Positions 15,481 to 22,823 of a stretch of 64,000 nt of DNA are shown piece after piece. The notes below the pieces were generated by a model. The model saw only the letters and a program-made list of their open reading frames with translations. It was not told where the DNA came from and made no database searches. This DNA comes from Oscillospiraceae bacterium. Lineage in GTDB: Bacteria > Bacillota > Clostridia > Oscillospirales > Ruminococcaceae. The translations under genes and the position numbers were made by a program. Every line of letters begins with the position of its first letter. Position 1 is the stretch's first letter. Where the stretch lies: NCBI GenBank assembly GCA_015067315.1, contig SVMR01000008.1, positions 1 through 64,000 of the forward strand, in the 5' to 3' direction.

Positions 15481-15602
15481 GTACCATAAAAGGTACAAAA
15501 CTTCAATTGGCATATGTACCAAAGTTGGTACGCAATATTTGTATACTTTTTGGTACATTTGGGTTTGACGCACACTGAAGATTGTTGTATAATAATTGGT
15601 AC
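15481..15602. promoter_or_regulatory. Divergent promoters with four XRE operators
   Basis: GTACC-N6-GGTAC occurs at 15481-15496 and 15516-15531, and GTATA-N6-GGTAC at 15541-15556 and 15587-15602. The rightward promoter is TTGACG (15565-15570), 17-bp spacer, TATAAT (15588-15593), overlapped by the fourth site. The leftward promoter (-35 TTGAAG, 17-bp spacer, -10 TACAAT on the minus strand) carries the first site. This is a repressor-controlled divergent region. Confidence 0.8.
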
Positions 15603-15619
15603 AAAGGAGGCGAAGCAAA

Positions 15620-15835
15620 ATGCCCGTATCTTACAGTAAATTATTTGCCCTCATGCAGGAAAAGGGTATAAAGAAAATAGATTTGCGAAACACTTACAAG
15701 CTTAATCCGAAGACTGTTGACAGTCTCGTAAATAACAGAAGCGTAACGGTTGATACCATAATGCAACTTTGCGAGATTTTTGATTGCCAGCCTGGCGATT
15801 TGATGGAATATGTGAAAGAAACACAAGAGGAATAA
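15620..15835 (+). CDS. Small XRE/Cro-type regulator (element 2)
   Basis: The 72-residue protein is a single helix-turn-helix domain, with LNPKTVDSLVNNRSVTVDTI as the recognition part and CQPGDLMEYV at the end. It is paralogous to the element 1 protein at 248-472 but its operators are different. Start at 15620 chosen for AAAGGAGGCGAAGC upstream. It likely represses both its own gene and the leftward group at 15417. It is followed 25 bases on by a membrane protein in the same direction. Confidence 0.85.
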   Translation: MPVSYSKLFALMQEKGIKKIDLRNTYKLNPKTVDSLVNNRSVTVDTIMQLCEIFDCQPGDLMEYVKETQEE

Positions 15836-15859
15836 AATGTTTTTACGGGCGGTGATTTT

Positions 15860-16414
15860 ATGGAAACGATTTTGAACAGATTTTTTTCATTTGTTGAAAA
15901 GAATTTAAGAAATCCTAAATTGTATGTTGGAGTTGCCGTTTTAATAGTTTTGTTTTTTCTCGTTTTCCCATACATAGATGCTAATTTCTTCTATTACGAC
16001 AGGATTGAAAAAAGAATAGACATTTTACAGAAAGTTACAGAAATTGATACTGAAAAATTGTCGGAGAATAAAGTTTTAGAAAACGAGTACAACAAGATTA
16101 TTTCTGAAATAGAAAAGCAGGAAGAGTTTTCTATTTCAAACGCATTAAATACAGATTACAATAACTATAAATGGGGTAAGTTTATTTCCGGTGGGGTTTT
16201 AGCTTGGCTTTTAAGTATTTGCGCTTTGTTTATGAAGAGTGTAAAAGGATTTTTGATGAGGATTGGTACCTTAATATTTATAGCCGTTTTTGGAATTGTT
16301 TTGGGTTTTATAGCTACATTTATTCCAACGATTATTGATCCATGGGTTAATTATATAGGATTTCCATTAGTTGAAATTTTTATTGCCGCGGCTTTTACAT
16401 TAAAACAAAAATAA
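15860..16414 (+). CDS. Small membrane protein of unknown function
   Basis: The 184-residue protein has one membrane helix near residues 23-45, a polar segment (about 46-105) and three helices near 108-180. I recognise no family. It follows the XRE gene by 24 bases and probably shares its promoter. A superinfection-exclusion or toxin-like role would fit the position, but there is no direct support. Confidence 0.6.
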   Translation: METILNRFFSFVEKNLRNPKLYVGVAVLIVLFFLVFPYIDANFFYYDRIEKRIDILQKVTEIDTEKLSENKVLENEYNKIISEIEKQEEFSISNALNTDYNNYKWGKFISGGVLAWLLSICALFMKSVKGFLMRIGTLIFIAVFGIVLGFIATFIPTIIDPWVNYIGFPLVEIFIAAAFTLKQK

Positions 16415-16424
16415 ACTTAATTTT

Positions 16425-16459
16425 TAAAAAAGTGGGAGCTTTTACGCTTCCACTTTTTT
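16425..16459. terminator. Bidirectional terminator
   Basis: AAAAAGTGGGAGC pairs with GCTTCCACTTTTT, with A and T runs on either side; it serves the converging genes. Confidence 0.75.
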
Positions 16460-17200
16460 CATTTTACTAAGTTTGATATTTGTAAGCACTTCCGATGCTT
16501 TGAAATCCGGTGCAATATAATCTGTTCCAATAAGTCCCCAAACGTACATATCAAGAGAATAACTATATATTAAAAGTTCGTCGGTATAATCTTCCAAGAG
16601 AGTTGCACCGTCTTCGTTGACAATGTACCAAGCATCTATTTCAGCATCTCCCCAGTCATTGAATCCTTTGGGCTTTTGGACGAATTCCCAAGGATCAAAT
16701 CTGTCAACAACTTCTCCGTTCCACACAGCATTTCCGACAAGTTTGAATAACGTATTGTAATCAAGTCGGTCGTTTTCAATTCCATAGTCGCTTACACGAA
16801 AACCATTGATTTCGTAGTTTCCGTTTATTTCAAATTTACAAAGTTTATTTTTGTCTTTAGTAGTATCTTGTTCGGTATTAGGATTTGTGATTTCTGTGAA
16901 ATATTCCCACAGATAATCATATTTGGAGTTTTCTATAATATCGTTAAGGTCGATGAAGAGTTTATCTACATAAGCTTTTATCTTTAAAAGTTTTTCGGAA
17001 AGATTCTGATATTCGTCTTCGTTCGTTTTCGCGTTTACGGAAGAAATATCAGAGTAAATTATTTCGCTTCGCGTGAGAATATTTTCAGCGAGCCATTTCA
17101 TTTTAGGATTTTCTGTTTTCTGTGCCCATTCATAAAGACATTTGCAGGAGTTGCGGATAAGGGTAATCATAATTTCGTGTTTTTCAGTACTGACTGTCAT
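16442..17200 (-). CDS. Hypothetical protein
   Basis: The 252-residue protein is acidic. The first half is helical (about 1-120); the second half (about 140-252) is rich in Trp, Tyr and Asp (FDPWEFVQKPKGFNDWGDAEIDAWY). I recognise no domain. Start at 17200 chosen for AAAGGAC upstream. Its leader (17267-17374) is copied from, or shared with, element 1, where it precedes an unrelated gene, so this gene looks like cargo placed under a conserved element promoter. Confidence 0.6.
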   Translation of the reverse strand: MTVSTEKHEIMITLIRNSCKCLYEWAQKTENPKMKWLAENILTRSEIIYSDISSVNAKTNEDEYQNLSEKLLKIKAYVDKLFIDLNDIIENSKYDYLWEYFTEITNPNTEQDTTKDKNKLCKFEINGNYEINGFRVSDYGIENDRLDYNTLFKLVGNAVWNGEVVDRFDPWEFVQKPKGFNDWGDAEIDAWYIVNEDGATLLEDYTDELLIYSYSLDMYVWGLIGTDYIAPDFKASEVLTNIKLSKMKKVEA

Positions 17201-17266
17201 AATAAATTGTCCTTTCATTTTTAATTTTTTAATATGATTAAAAGATTTTTGAGCGGGAATTTTCCC

Positions 17267-17374
17267 CAGAGACAACGAAAGAGAGAATTTTTAAAAAATT
17301 CTCTCTTTCCTTTTTCTGTAAATATATTATAACATAATTTTTTAAAAAAATCAAAAAAGTGGCTTAAGTATGCG
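17267..17374 (-). promoter_or_regulatory. Conserved leader: promoter plus hairpin, copy 2
   Basis: This block is nearly identical to 765-872. The minus-strand -10 TATAAT is at 17326-17331, with a hairpin (AAAGAGAGAATTT type) at about 17278-17309. It drives the gene at 17200. Confidence 0.7.
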
Positions 17375-17795
17375 CTTTTATGAACTTTTTAGTAAATAAA
17401 AAATGCGACCTTGGACGCTGTATCGGGGGAAAATCCAGGCCAATACCCTGTCTCATCAGTCGCATTTTAAGAAGCTGCTTTGGGTGGTGGAAGTCTCGGA
17501 AATAATCCACGACAACCGGTACCTCATAGGCAATTGCTTCCGGTTAAAATGTATCATAAGCTATGAAAACTGTCAATGCGGAAAATGCACCAATAATAAC
17601 CATATTATTGTTGAATATAAAAACCGAGCGGGTAGGGGGAGGGGGTGTATTTCGGGAAAAATAAAATTCGTTTAAGCGAAAAATGATATGCGGGGTATGG
17701 AGAAAAACCCAGAGCATTTCGGATTCGCGATTACGGAGAAATACATCCAAAAGCGGCAGAATAAAAAAGAAGGACAGCCAACTGGCTGTCCTTTC
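17375..17795. other. Gene-free stretch with inverted repeat and terminator
   Basis: AAAATGCGAC (17400-17409) is repeated in inverted form at 17459-17468 around a 49-bp spacer that can fold further (TTGG/CCAA). A G-rich patch at 17636-17660 resembles element 1 near 1030-1050. A leftward terminator AAGGACAGCCA/TGGCTGTCCTT is at 17770-17793. Origin or transfer-site functions are possible but unproven. Confidence 0.5.
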
Positions 17796-18005
17796 TTATT
17801 TGAATCCCCTGAAAAGTTCTTCAAGCGATTTGAGCACGGCTGCTTCTGCTTCGTGCTCAATCTCGGATTTTCGTTTATGCTCACTATAGTTTTTGAGCAT
17901 CTGTTTTCTTTTTGCGTAAAAGATCTGCTCAGGGGTATATCCATCAAGATACATCCAGTGGTAATACTCCGGCACGTTTTTAAAAATTCTGTCCTATAAC
18001 ATCAT
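17796..18005 (-). CDS. Small gene with TAG at codon 4
   Basis: ATG at 18005 (ATG repeated at 18002) has AAAAGGAGAAT upstream. The frame has TAG at 17994-17996 and then stays open to TAA at 17796, reading PEYYHWMYLDGYTPEQIF and ending SLEELFRGFK. Both parts match the element 1 pair 1362-1535 and 1225-1365, so the downstream part is a real protein. No alternative start after the TAG has a ribosome site. If TAG is sense the product has 69 residues. A terminator follows. Function unknown. Confidence 0.55.
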
Positions 18006-18026
18006 ATTCTCCTTTTTACTCCTGGC

Positions 18027-18076
18027 GGGATGACGTTTACGTCATCCCCAAAAAAAGAGAGGAGCTTGCTCCTCTC
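18027..18076 (-). terminator. Two hairpins after the replication-like gene
   Basis: GAGAGGAGC/GCTCCTCTC (18057-18076) ends with a T-run in the minus direction. It lies 14 bases after the TAA that is reached only by reading through the second TAG of the gene at 18090. A second hairpin, GGGATGACGT/ACGTCATCCC, lies at 18027-18048. Confidence 0.75.
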
Positions 18077-18089
18077 AAACACTTCGTTC

Positions 18090-18710
18090 TTAAAATTTAA
18101 ACTCTTTGTCAAATAAAAAATCATACAGCGGGTTGTTATGAAATTTATTCATCAGACTCGTATTATCTGTTTTATCTATATTATCTATTATCTATTTCTC
18201 TATTGCTCTTGCGGAAGATTTGTTCTCAATTGCGGAGGACATTTCCTCAAATGCGGAAAGGTTGTCCTCATCCGCGTCTGCGGAAAAATCTTCTTTGGGC
18301 TGAGAAACGGACACAGGAGTTTTCGTTTCTTCGATTTTTGAAATGTTAATTTCAATGGGGCTTTCCGTATTCGCGTCTGCGGAATTGCCATTTTCTTTTT
18401 TTTCTTCTGGAACTTTCGGTGAGAAAGTCCAGATATTTCCTTTCAACAGTTTAAGATATCCAGCGTCTTTCAGTTCGTTCAGTCCGTCGTGATAGGCGGT
18501 TTTCTTGATTCCGATTGCGTTCTGAACTGCCTGTTGGCTAAGTTCAAAAGTGAAGTTGTCTCTGTTTCCTGCGAGGTAAAGATAAAGCTTGAAGGTCGCA
18601 GGAGGGAATTTTTTGGAGGCATAAATCCATTCGTCTATGCCGATCTGCAGGAATTTTTCTTTATACTACGGTTTCTGGATTTTTACTGTTAATTGATTCG
18701 GTACTGACAT
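18090..18710 (-). CDS. Winged-helix replication-like protein with two in-frame TAG codons
   Basis: ATG at 18710 has AAGGAGATACGAAA upstream. TAG is at 18666-18668 (codon 15) and at 18192-18194; the frame closes with TAA at 18090-18092, just before a terminator. The segment between the TAGs holds FKLYLYLAGNRDNFTFEL and a helix-turn-helix (SQQAVQNAIGIKKTAYHD), matching the element 1 protein at 2321-2668, then a polar linker. After the second TAG come 33 more sense codons ending FLFDKEFKF. No start codon with a ribosome site lies between the first TAG and the conserved domain. Read as 206 residues if TAG is sense. The alternative is a broken gene. Confidence 0.6.
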
Positions 18711-18894
18711 TTTCGTATCTCCTTTGTATTGCTTTCATTATGTTTTCCCATTGTTCGTTTAATTTTTCGGTGTCTTCAAAAACATAGACATCGTATTTCG
18801 GATTGTTATGGTTCGGGATAGTCCGCAAAAGCGGAAAACCCTATTTTCGCAGTTCGGCAGCTATTCGGCGGCTGAACACAAGTTTCTCATTCAT
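18661..18894 (-). CDS. DUF5659-like small protein with TAG at codon 18
   Basis: ATG at 18894 overlaps the TGA of the upstream gene. TAG is at 18841-18843, followed by GFPLLRTIPNHNNPKYDVYV and FEDTEKLNEQW, a pattern I associate with small phage/plasmid proteins (DUF5659-like: N-terminal SRRIAAEL, then G-F, then NPKYxVYxFEDT). The TAG falls inside the conserved domain, where polar residues such as Gln, Lys or Arg are usual. It overlaps the start of the next gene by 50 bases in another frame and ends in TAA. 77 residues if TAG is sense. Confidence 0.55.
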
Positions 18895-19042
18895 TTACAG
18901 AATCCTTTCTGATTTTGCTCCAACAGCAAGTTCTGACAAATTCGCTGATTGTGATGTCGTTTTCCTCACAATATCTTTCTATCAGTTCTTTCTGTGATTT
19001 TGTAATACTGATTTTTATGGTTTCATTTCTGAGTTCTCTCAA
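18887..19042 (-). CDS. Small ribbon-helix-helix-like protein
   Basis: A TTG start at 19042 with GGAGGTG eight bases upstream gives 51 residues: a strand-like ETIKISITKSQ followed by two helices (ELIERYCEENDI, TISEFVRTCCW). This is the layout of ribbon-helix-helix regulators such as MobC or plasmid copy regulators. It ends in TGA overlapping the ATG of the next gene. It is first in an operon of four small genes. A palindromic site lies upstream in its leader, so autoregulation is likely. Confidence 0.65.
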   Translation of the reverse strand: MRELRNETIKISITKSQKELIERYCEENDITISEFVRTCCWSKIRKDSVNE

Positions 19043-19097
19043 AAGTTTTTCACCTCCGTAATTATGTGAAACTCAGAGAAGAAAATTTGACTTTTTA

Positions 19098-19114
19098 TGT
19101 CCAGAATCGGGACA
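19098..19114 (-). promoter_or_regulatory. Candidate operator upstream of the ribbon-helix-helix gene
   Basis: TGTCC (19098-19102), seven bases, GGACA (19110-19114) form a palindrome between a probable minus-strand promoter (-35 TTGATT, -10 TAAAAT, near 19140-19170) and the TTG start. Confidence 0.5.
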
Positions 19115-19188
19115 GATTTTTTTCTTTTCTACAATAATTTTACCAAAAATTTTTTATAAAATCAAAGCGGAGAGCGGGAAGGTGAGAC

Positions 19189-19223
19189 ACAAAATCCCTG
19201 CAAAATAATTGCAGGGATTTTGT
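19189..19223. terminator. Terminator between operons
   Basis: ACAAAATCCCTGCAA pairs with TTGCAGGGATTTTGT. It ends the leftward gene at 19223. Confidence 0.8.
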
Positions 19224-19897
19224 CATATCATTCCTTTTTTTAGTTCTTCAAAAGTGATTTTCGAACATCTGTCTTCTGATTCATAACATCCGACCTCGCA
19301 ATAATCAAAAAAACCGCTTATATCAATAACAAGTCCGTTTTCCAAATACAGTGCAACATCGGATACCAGTTCTCTTTTGAAAGGTTCTTCGTCGAATTTT
19401 TCACGGAACAAAGGCTCTTCATCTGTTATGAATGTATTAACCTCTATTTTTTTAACGGCCTGTCCTATACACTCTGAAAATAAAACATTTGCATCAATAT
19501 TAGGCAAATTAGTTTCAGCACGAGCGCCCCATGGAATTGTATTCATACCAATACAAAAATTAGATTCTATCGGAGTTTCTATTTCAAAAATATCCCCATC
19601 TTCAAATTGTATAAGAAAAGGTTCATCAATGCTTACTTCCCGGTCAAATTCGGTATTTGGATCGATATTATCATAGTTGGATTTCAGCTGTCTTTCCTCT
19701 TCCGGCAGATTTTTCAACCCTGAATAAGCCGCATCTTCTATCTCGTATTCCGTAAAATTATAGCAAAGTCCAATGAATTTCATTCTTTTGATTTTTCTGC
19801 CCTCAAGGTGAAGACTGTTCAGTTTTTCCCTAACCTCTTTCGGAGTTATGTATCTCTTCTTGTACCAGTATGAAAGGTTAAAATTGTCATCAGACAT
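19223..19897 (-). CDS. Acidic hypothetical protein, immunity-like
   Basis: The 224-residue protein is strongly acidic, with alternating strands and many Asp and Glu (EPFLIQFEDGDIFEIETPIE). It contains no motif that I can name. Its composition and its place beside an ankyrin-type protein and a SWIM protein recall immunity or regulatory cargo. GGAGGTG precedes its start. Last gene of the leftward group beginning at 22823. Function unknown. Confidence 0.55.
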   Translation of the reverse strand: MSDDNFNLSYWYKKRYITPKEVREKLNSLHLEGRKIKRMKFIGLCYNFTEYEIEDAAYSGLKNLPEEERQLKSNYDNIDPNTEFDREVSIDEPFLIQFEDGDIFEIETPIESNFCIGMNTIPWGARAETNLPNIDANVLFSECIGQAVKKIEVNTFITDEEPLFREKFDEEPFKRELVSDVALYLENGLVIDISGFFDYCEVGCYESEDRCSKITFEELKKGMI

Positions 19898-19932
19898 TTC
19901 TACACCTCCGTCCTTACCTCATTATTTTTCAA

Positions 19933-20685
19933 TCAAACATTGATTCTCCATACTTCCCTATTACTTTCGACTTCGAATATTTTTACGATGGAATTGCGTA
20001 ACTCAGGTTTACCTTTGCAATTGGATGTATCGAACACATAGTAAAAATCATTCCATTTTCTGAATTTGTGAATGTCATAGTCATTGTAAGAATAATCTAT
20101 GAAATTCTTTAAGTATTCATCATTATTAAGCACATGATCATAAGATGCACAAAGCATCATCATTTTCATAAGCCAAGTGCATTCGTGATTCCAGAATTCA
20201 TCATTACAAGGATCTCCGCACTCAATATCTACTAGATCAAATGCTGCATGTCCCCACATTTGACCTGCTGAATCAGCAGATAAACCATTATCCAGAAGCA
20301 TTTCAAGAGCATAAACCGAATTTTCATTCATAACGAAAGCAAATTGCCACATCGGGTGTAGACTATTCTCATCGTCATATGGAATTCGTGGATTATCAAT
20401 ATCCATACCATGTTTCAGAAAGATTTTTGTGATAAGCGGTAGATTAATGCTATTTGAATTCTGTGAATCATCTACAATTTCTCCGTAAATATGATCCAGA
20501 AGTCCCCAACCAGATATTGAAGTTGCGCCAAGCGGATCTGCTCCACGTTTGAGTAAATCTTCTATTGCATTTACATCAAGATTTTCCTTTGAGCATTCTT
20601 CATAGAGCTGATTATTAAGCTCCACTTCTTCCTGAGTATATGTTCCTTCAAAATGTGCAGTACATTTGATTTCGTAATCGTTCAT
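19933..20685 (-). CDS. Ankyrin-repeat-like protein
   Basis: The 250-residue protein shows several ankyrin-like helix pairs: AIEDLLKRGADPLGATSISG, LITKIFLKHGMDIDNPRIPY and ALEMLLDNGLSADSAGQMWG. Each carries the typical hydrophobic core and turn. The last 100 residues are rich in Trp, Tyr, Asp and Cys and unassigned. AAGGAGGGATT precedes the start. Ankyrin proteins mediate protein binding, so the partner may be an adjacent gene product. Confidence 0.65.
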   Translation of the reverse strand: MNDYEIKCTAHFEGTYTQEEVELNNQLYEECSKENLDVNAIEDLLKRGADPLGATSISGWGLLDHIYGEIVDDSQNSNSINLPLITKIFLKHGMDIDNPRIPYDDENSLHPMWQFAFVMNENSVYALEMLLDNGLSADSAGQMWGHAAFDLVDIECGDPCNDEFWNHECTWLMKMMMLCASYDHVLNNDEYLKNFIDYSYNDYDIHKFRKWNDFYYVFDTSNCKGKPELRNSIVKIFEVESNREVWRINV

Positions 20686-20726
20686 AGTAATCCCTCCTTA
20701 ACATGGTGGATTAATTTTTAATCAAT

Positions 20727-21560
20727 TTATAATTCAAAACTTTTCCCCGATTTACCGTCAATGGCAAGAGAAAACAATGTACCTTTTCTAATGGAAGCAA
20801 AATATTTACTTTGCTCGTATTCTTTTGAAAAGTATTTTTCAATCTGTTCAAGGCTTTCTTTAAGCTGTAACATAGATGCAAACTCATGTTTGCATTTGTA
20901 GGTACAGAAACAATCACAGGTAAGGTTGCTTATTTTTCCGTCCTCATATTTGAATTCAATTTCATAAGGTTTCGTTCCCTCAACGATAGCATAACCTTTG
21001 TTTTTGTTAAGTTCAAGATAAGCAACTTTGTTTTCAATGTAATAGTCATATCCGCGTTCTGCAATCTCTTCGCTAATTTTCATTCCTTTGAGATCATCAA
21101 GATTGAAAGAACTTTCGTCATTTCCGATGATTATTTCTTCGTCTTCATTTTGCGGAGGCATGAACCAAAGCTTCGTTTTTTCTTTTGGAAGAGTTTCTGG
21201 ATTGAAAGCCATAAAGTGAGAACCTGCCATAAAAAGCTTTCCGTGGACATCGGTATCAACCAAAGTGATTACCTTTTTATAATCGGAAAGTTTAATCTTG
21301 AAATTGTAATTTATCTCAACAACTCTGCCTTTTTGTCCTTCAAGTTTTCCATCAACGTAAACGATATCACCAATATGAAGATTAAATTTATCGTTGTAAT
21401 AGGAAAGTTTCTTTCCGTTCTCAAAACGGATATTAACAATAGATTTTCTAGGGAACCGAGGTTCTTCGTCTGCATATTCGCCGAGCTTATACTCTTTTCT
21501 TATTTCCTCAGGAAAATAATCCGCAGGTTCGGAATAAACGATTTTAATGTCCTGATTCAT
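20727..21560 (-). CDS. SWIM zinc-finger protein
   Basis: The 277-residue protein has a SWIM motif, CDCFCTYKCKH, near residues 220-230. SWIM domains bind zinc and are found in DNA-binding and recombination-linked proteins. The N-terminal half has a KOW-like beta segment (GDIVYVDGKLEGQKGRVVEI). The ATG at 21560 with GAGGTG six bases upstream is preferred to a GTG nine bases earlier. It stands between an EF-hand mini-protein and the ankyrin protein, all on one strand. Role unknown. Confidence 0.7.
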   Translation of the reverse strand: MNQDIKIVYSEPADYFPEEIRKEYKLGEYADEEPRFPRKSIVNIRFENGKKLSYYNDKFNLHIGDIVYVDGKLEGQKGRVVEINYNFKIKLSDYKKVITLVDTDVHGKLFMAGSHFMAFNPETLPKEKTKLWFMPPQNEDEEIIIGNDESSFNLDDLKGMKISEEIAERGYDYYIENKVAYLELNKNKGYAIVEGTKPYEIEFKYEDGKISNLTCDCFCTYKCKHEFASMLQLKESLEQIEKYFSKEYEQSKYFASIRKGTLFSLAIDGKSGKSFEL

Positions 21561-21578
21561 TTTATTCACCTCATCAAT

Positions 21579-21746
21579 TTACCATTCGTCAGAATCGTCG
21601 AATTCATCTTCATCATTTTCGGGACAGAATCCGCTGATGTTTGTTCCCATAATGGAATCGTATGCGTAAAGTTCTTCGGCAGCTTCCCAGATATCAACTT
21701 TTCCGTCGCTGTTTCTGTCTGCTCTGTCAGAATATCCAAAAAACAT
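21579..21746 (-). CDS. EF-hand mini-protein
   Basis: The 55-residue protein carries one canonical EF-hand loop, DRNSDGKVDIWE, followed by a very acidic tail (ENDEDEFDDSDEW). The start at 21746 is chosen for AAAGGAAG seven bases upstream; an in-frame ATG at 21764 has none. Calcium binding is a fair reading of the loop. Why a mobile element would carry it is not clear. Confidence 0.65.
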   Translation of the reverse strand: MFFGYSDRADRNSDGKVDIWEAAEELYAYDSIMGTNISGFCPENDEDEFDDSDEW

Positions 21747-21839
21747 ATCAAAACTTCCTTTCACAAAACACTATGTTTTCAAAATTCCTACAACCAAATT
21801 ATATAATTTTTTAATGTTTAAATGCAATGTCCTGAGCGG

Positions 21840-21891
21840 GCGTTGGTGCGTTTGTGGTATAGCGAAAGGCCTTACGTTGGTGCATTTTTGG
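21840..21891. repeat. Two copies of a GCGTTGGTG repeat
   Basis: GCGTTGGTGCGTTTGTGG (21840-21857) and ACGTTGGTGCATTTTTGG (21874-21891) stand 34 bp apart, and a third copy lies at 24924-24941. They bracket the 21.9-24.9 kb segment with the HEPN and S66 genes. Confidence 0.55.
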
Positions 21892-21900
21892 CATATAAGA

Positions 21901-21931
21901 AATGCCCCGGCTCTTAAAAAGCCGAGGCATT
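21901..21931 (-). terminator. Terminator downstream of the family A pair
   Basis: AATGCC-CCGGCT pairs with AGCCGAGGCATT with a small mismatch. It lies 13 bases after the stop of the gene at 21944 and may separate it from the EF-hand group. Confidence 0.65.
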
Positions 21932-21943
21932 ATATTTTGTACT

Positions 21944-22387
21944 TCATGATGCTTTGTCCTCGGCTTCAGTACGTTTCATGTCGCTGGAGAAATCAACGGG
22001 TATAATCTGAGAATCGGGTTCGCCAAGTTCAAGGCCGAATTTCGATACGTCAGGGTAGGTTTCGAGGAACCATTTTTTGATAGCAGGGTAGCGAACGGAA
22101 TGACATTCTGCTATGAGACGAAGCTCTTTATATGTTTTCATATTCTCTTCCGCGGAATCGTGCGTTTCAATGTAGTTCTCAATGTAACCGTAGGTGAGAC
22201 CTTTGTATCTCTCCTGGTCGTTGTTTTTCTTGATATGGCGGCGAACTACAGTGAAGGTGGGGTTCGCTTGGCAGCAAGCGGTGAGCATTTCGTATTCACG
22301 GGAACCGACGATCGAAGACTTTGCGCTGAAAGTGCGATCCATAATAATAAGTCCGTTGTCACGGTCAATTCTAAGCATGTTTCTCAT
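21944..22387 (-). CDS. Mobile-element conserved protein, family A (copy 3 of 4)
   Basis: The 147-residue protein is the element 2 counterpart of 2686-3126: SREYEMLTACCQANPTF, YKGLTYGYIENYIETHDSAE and IKKWFLETYPDVSKFGLE. The order of the pair, gene spacing (about 35 bp) and strand match element 1. AAGGAGG precedes the start. Function unknown. Confidence 0.65.
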   Translation of the reverse strand: MRNMLRIDRDNGLIIMDRTFSAKSSIVGSREYEMLTACCQANPTFTVVRRHIKKNNDQERYKGLTYGYIENYIETHDSAEENMKTYKELRLIAECHSVRYPAIKKWFLETYPDVSKFGLELGEPDSQIIPVDFSSDMKRTEAEDKAS

Positions 22388-22421
22388 GATGGTAACCTCC
22401 TTGTTTTATTTATGCCTGTAA

Positions 22422-22823
22422 TCAGGCGGGGATTGCCTTGTTGAGGTTTTCTCTTTCAACGCGGAGCTCGTCGAATTTAGCAAGGAACCATTTCTTGATG
22501 TCGGGGTAATTCTTTTTGTTTTCGAGTTCGCCTTCATTTACTTTGCCGGTCATCTGGCGGAGAGCCTTGAGATCTTCATCTTTGTTTGTGGAGTGGCTTT
22601 CAATATATTTTTCCATGAAGTCAATGGTAAGACCTTTGTAGCTTTCTCTGTTGTGCTGGTTGGATTTTTTGCTTTCAACGATGGTAAGAACGTAAGTAGG
22701 GAATTTCTGGCAGGCATCTACGAGTTCTTTGTAAGCTTCGCTGTTGTAAACTCTTGCTTTTTTGGAGAATGCTTTGCTGATTTCGATGGTTTTTCTTTCA
22801 TAGTTAATGGCGATCTGTTTCAT
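22422..22823 (-). CDS. Mobile-element conserved protein, family A (copy 4 of 4)
   Basis: The 133-residue protein is the element 2 counterpart of 3162-3623: KAFSKKARVYNSEAYKEL, YKGLTIDFMEKYIESH and IKKWFLAKFDEL. It is the first gene of the leftward group, with AAAAGGAG upstream and blocks of 11-bp repeats 150-235 bp upstream. Function unknown. Confidence 0.65.
   Translation of the reverse strand: MKQIAINYERKTIEISKAFSKKARVYNSEAYKELVDACQKFPTYVLTIVESKKSNQHNRESYKGLTIDFMEKYIESHSTNKDEDLKALRQMTGKVNEGELENKKNYPDIKKWFLAKFDELRVERENLNKAIPA

Noticed and set aside
17400..17468. Hammerhead ribozyme on the minus strand (CTGATGA is present)
   Set aside because: The GAAA core strand and a cleavage site are not at the right places.
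18090..18894. Selenocysteine or pyrrolysine insertion
   Set aside because: Selenocysteine uses TGA. Pyrrolysine is known in methylamine methyltransferases, which these small DNA-binding proteins are not.
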